Shown here piece after piece: positions 4,404 through 5,506 of a stretch of DNA of 5,506 nucleotides (its first letter is position 1; each line of letters starts with the position of its first letter). A model generated the notes under the pieces. It made no database searches, was not told the origin of the DNA, and saw only the letters and a program-made list of their open reading frames with translations. This stretch comes from Phycisphaerae bacterium. Its GTDB lineage: Bacteria > Planctomycetota > Phycisphaerae > Sedimentisphaerales > Anaerohalosphaeraceae. The stretch is taken from positions 1 to 5,506 of the forward strand of contig SKKI01000065.1 of NCBI GenBank assembly GCA_007121565.1. Direction: 5' to 3'. The translations under genes and the position numbers were made by a program.

Positions 4404-5506
4404 ATGGGCAAGATCGCCGTCCTTGATGACAATATGGTCAATATGATCGCGGCCGGCGAGGTGATCGAGCGTCCGGCCAGCGTCGTCAAGGAGCTGCTGG
4501 AAAACAGCATTGACGCCGGGGCCGGCCGGATGACCGTCCAAGTCGAAGACGGCGGGCGGCGGCTGATTCGCGTCGTCGATGACGGCGGGGGGATGGACGC
4601 CGAGGACCTGGCGGTGGCCTTTGAACCGCACGCCACCAGCAAGCTGCGCAGCGCCGATGATCTTCTCGGCATTCGCACGATGGGCTTTCGCGGCGAGGCG
4701 CTGGCCAGTATCGGCGCGGTGGCCAAAGTCAGCGTGACCAGCCGCACGCCCGACGCCATCGGGGCGCACCGCCTGGAGATTGACTGCGGCAGAAAAGAGG
4801 CCCTGTCGCCCTGCGCCGGGGATGTGGGGACAACGATTGAGGTGCGCAACCTGTTTTACAAGCTGCCGGCCCGGCGGAAGTTTCTGCGAACGGCCAACAC
4901 CGAGATGAGCCATATTTCCGAGCATTTTACGCGGATTGCATTGTCACACGAATCGCTGGATTTGACCCTGATTCACAACAACCGCCAGGCACATCATCTG
5001 CTCAGCGGTCAGGGCGTGCGCCAGCGGATCGGGCTGCTGTTCGGGCCGGAGATGGCCGAGGATCTGCTGGAAACGACCCGGCAGGAGCGCGGGATGCGGC
5101 TGCGGGCGCTGTTGGGACGCCCGACCGGGGCGCGTTCCAGCGGCAAGTATCAGTATGTCTTTCTAAACCGCCGCTTCATTCGGGATCGGTTCATTCTGCA
5201 CGCTGTCAGAGAGGCCTATCGCGGACTGATCGAGCCGCACAAGTATCCGGTCGTCTTTCTGTTTATTGAGATGCCCTCGGAGGATTTCGATGTGAATGTC
5301 CACCCGACCAAGGTGGAGGTGCGTTTTGACAATCCTAACCTAGTGTATTCCGAGGTGCTGGCCGTGCTGCGTGATAAATTGCTGAGCACTAATCTGGATG
5401 TCGGCGCGGCGATGCCGTCGCCGGAGGTCTTTGTGCCGAGCGAGCATTTTGGCGATGCGCCTGCGCGCAATGGCCGTCAGCAGCGGATCGAGCGGGCGAT
5501 GGAGGA
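4404..5506 (+). CDS. mutL: DNA mismatch repair protein MutL, N-terminal part (cut by window end)
   Basis: The first 367 codons of MutL, still open at the right edge. MutL couples mismatch recognition by MutS to strand incision and repair. The N-terminal GHKL ATPase region is intact: IAAGEVIERPASVVKELLENS (15-35) holds the catalytic Glu30 and Mg-binding Asn34 by comparison with E. coli Glu29 and Asn33. DDGGG (59-63) is the second ATP motif (the common form is DNGxG), HATSK is at 76-80 and GFRGEAL is at 94-100. The transducer domain follows, with YVFLNRRFIRDR (251-262) and DVNVHPTKVEVRF (296-308), whose Lys303 matches the conserved ATP-contacting lysine. The region after about 330 looks like the start of the variable linker. 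The C-terminal dimerisation domain, and any endonuclease motif DQHAxxER, lies outside the window. The start is ATG 4404, with GGAG (4394-4397) six bases upstream. Confidence 0.96.
   Translation, partial: MGKIAVLDDNMVNMIAAGEVIERPASVVKELLENSIDAGAGRMTVQVEDGGRRLIRVVDDGGGMDAEDLAVAFEPHATSKLRSADDLLGIRTMGFRGEALASIGAVAKVSVTSRTPDAIGAHRLEIDCGRKEALSPCAGDVGTTIEVRNLFYKLPARRKFLRTANTEMSHISEHFTRIALSHESLDLTLIHNNRQAHHLLSGQGVRQRIGLLFGPEMAEDLLETTRQERGMRLRALLGRPTGARSSGKYQYVFLNRRFIRDRFILHAVREAYRGLIEPHKYPVVFLFIEMPSEDFDVNVHPTKVEVRFDNPNLVYSEVLAVLRDKLLSTNLDVGAAMPSPEVFVPSEHFGDAPARNGRQQRIERAME

Noticed and set aside
3771..4925. 384-codon minus-strand open frame spanning the end of gpmI, the repeat and the start of mutL
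   Set aside because: It crosses two well-supported genes in antisense and stays open through the repeat by chance; the translation has no recognisable domain.

Overview
This looks like an ordinary chromosomal stretch of a Gram-negative-type bacterium. It carries five complete or partial housekeeping-type genes and one TPR lipoprotein gene. Coding DNA is moderately GC-rich, while two of the spacers are strikingly AT-rich and repetitive. The phosphoglycerate mutase N-terminus (IIRDGWGYNP), the Shine-Dalgarno-poor lspA and the repeat-filled spacers made me think of Planctomycetota (Phycisphaerae-like). There is no rRNA or other decisive marker, so that placement is only a guess.

Layout. Bases 1-311 (+) are the 3' end of a valyl-tRNA synthetase gene (C-terminal coiled-coil arm). 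An AT-rich composite repeat fills the next spacer (315-428). Next comes a DUF151/bifunctional-nuclease-family gene (445-840, +). Converging on it, and overlapping its last 53 bases, is lspA (788-1348, -), the lipoprotein signal peptidase. lspA lies 16 bases behind a TPR-repeat lipoprotein gene (1365-2390, -), whose lipobox makes it a predicted LspA substrate. A 270-base intergenic region (2391-2660) holds two back-to-back near-consensus sigma70 promoters, both TTGACA with a 17-base spacer, and a perfect 6+6 dyad about midway between them. The right-hand promoter drives gpmI (2661-4229, +), the cofactor-independent phosphoglycerate mutase. Its catalytic Ser and all expected metal ligands are visible. 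A long imperfect inverted repeat fills the spacer 4230-4386. mutL (4404 to the window edge, +) follows, with an intact GHKL ATPase region and cut off before its C-terminal dimerisation domain.

How the genes relate. The lipoprotein/lspA pair is a plausible operon in cell-envelope biogenesis. valS with the DUF151 gene, and gpmI with mutL, are co-directional pairs whose spacers are almost completely occupied by repeat DNA. I found no phage genes, transposase, CRISPR array, tRNA or rRNA, and no clearly new protein system. The most interesting unexplained material is the two repeat elements, the convergent gene overlap, and the symmetric divergent promoter region.
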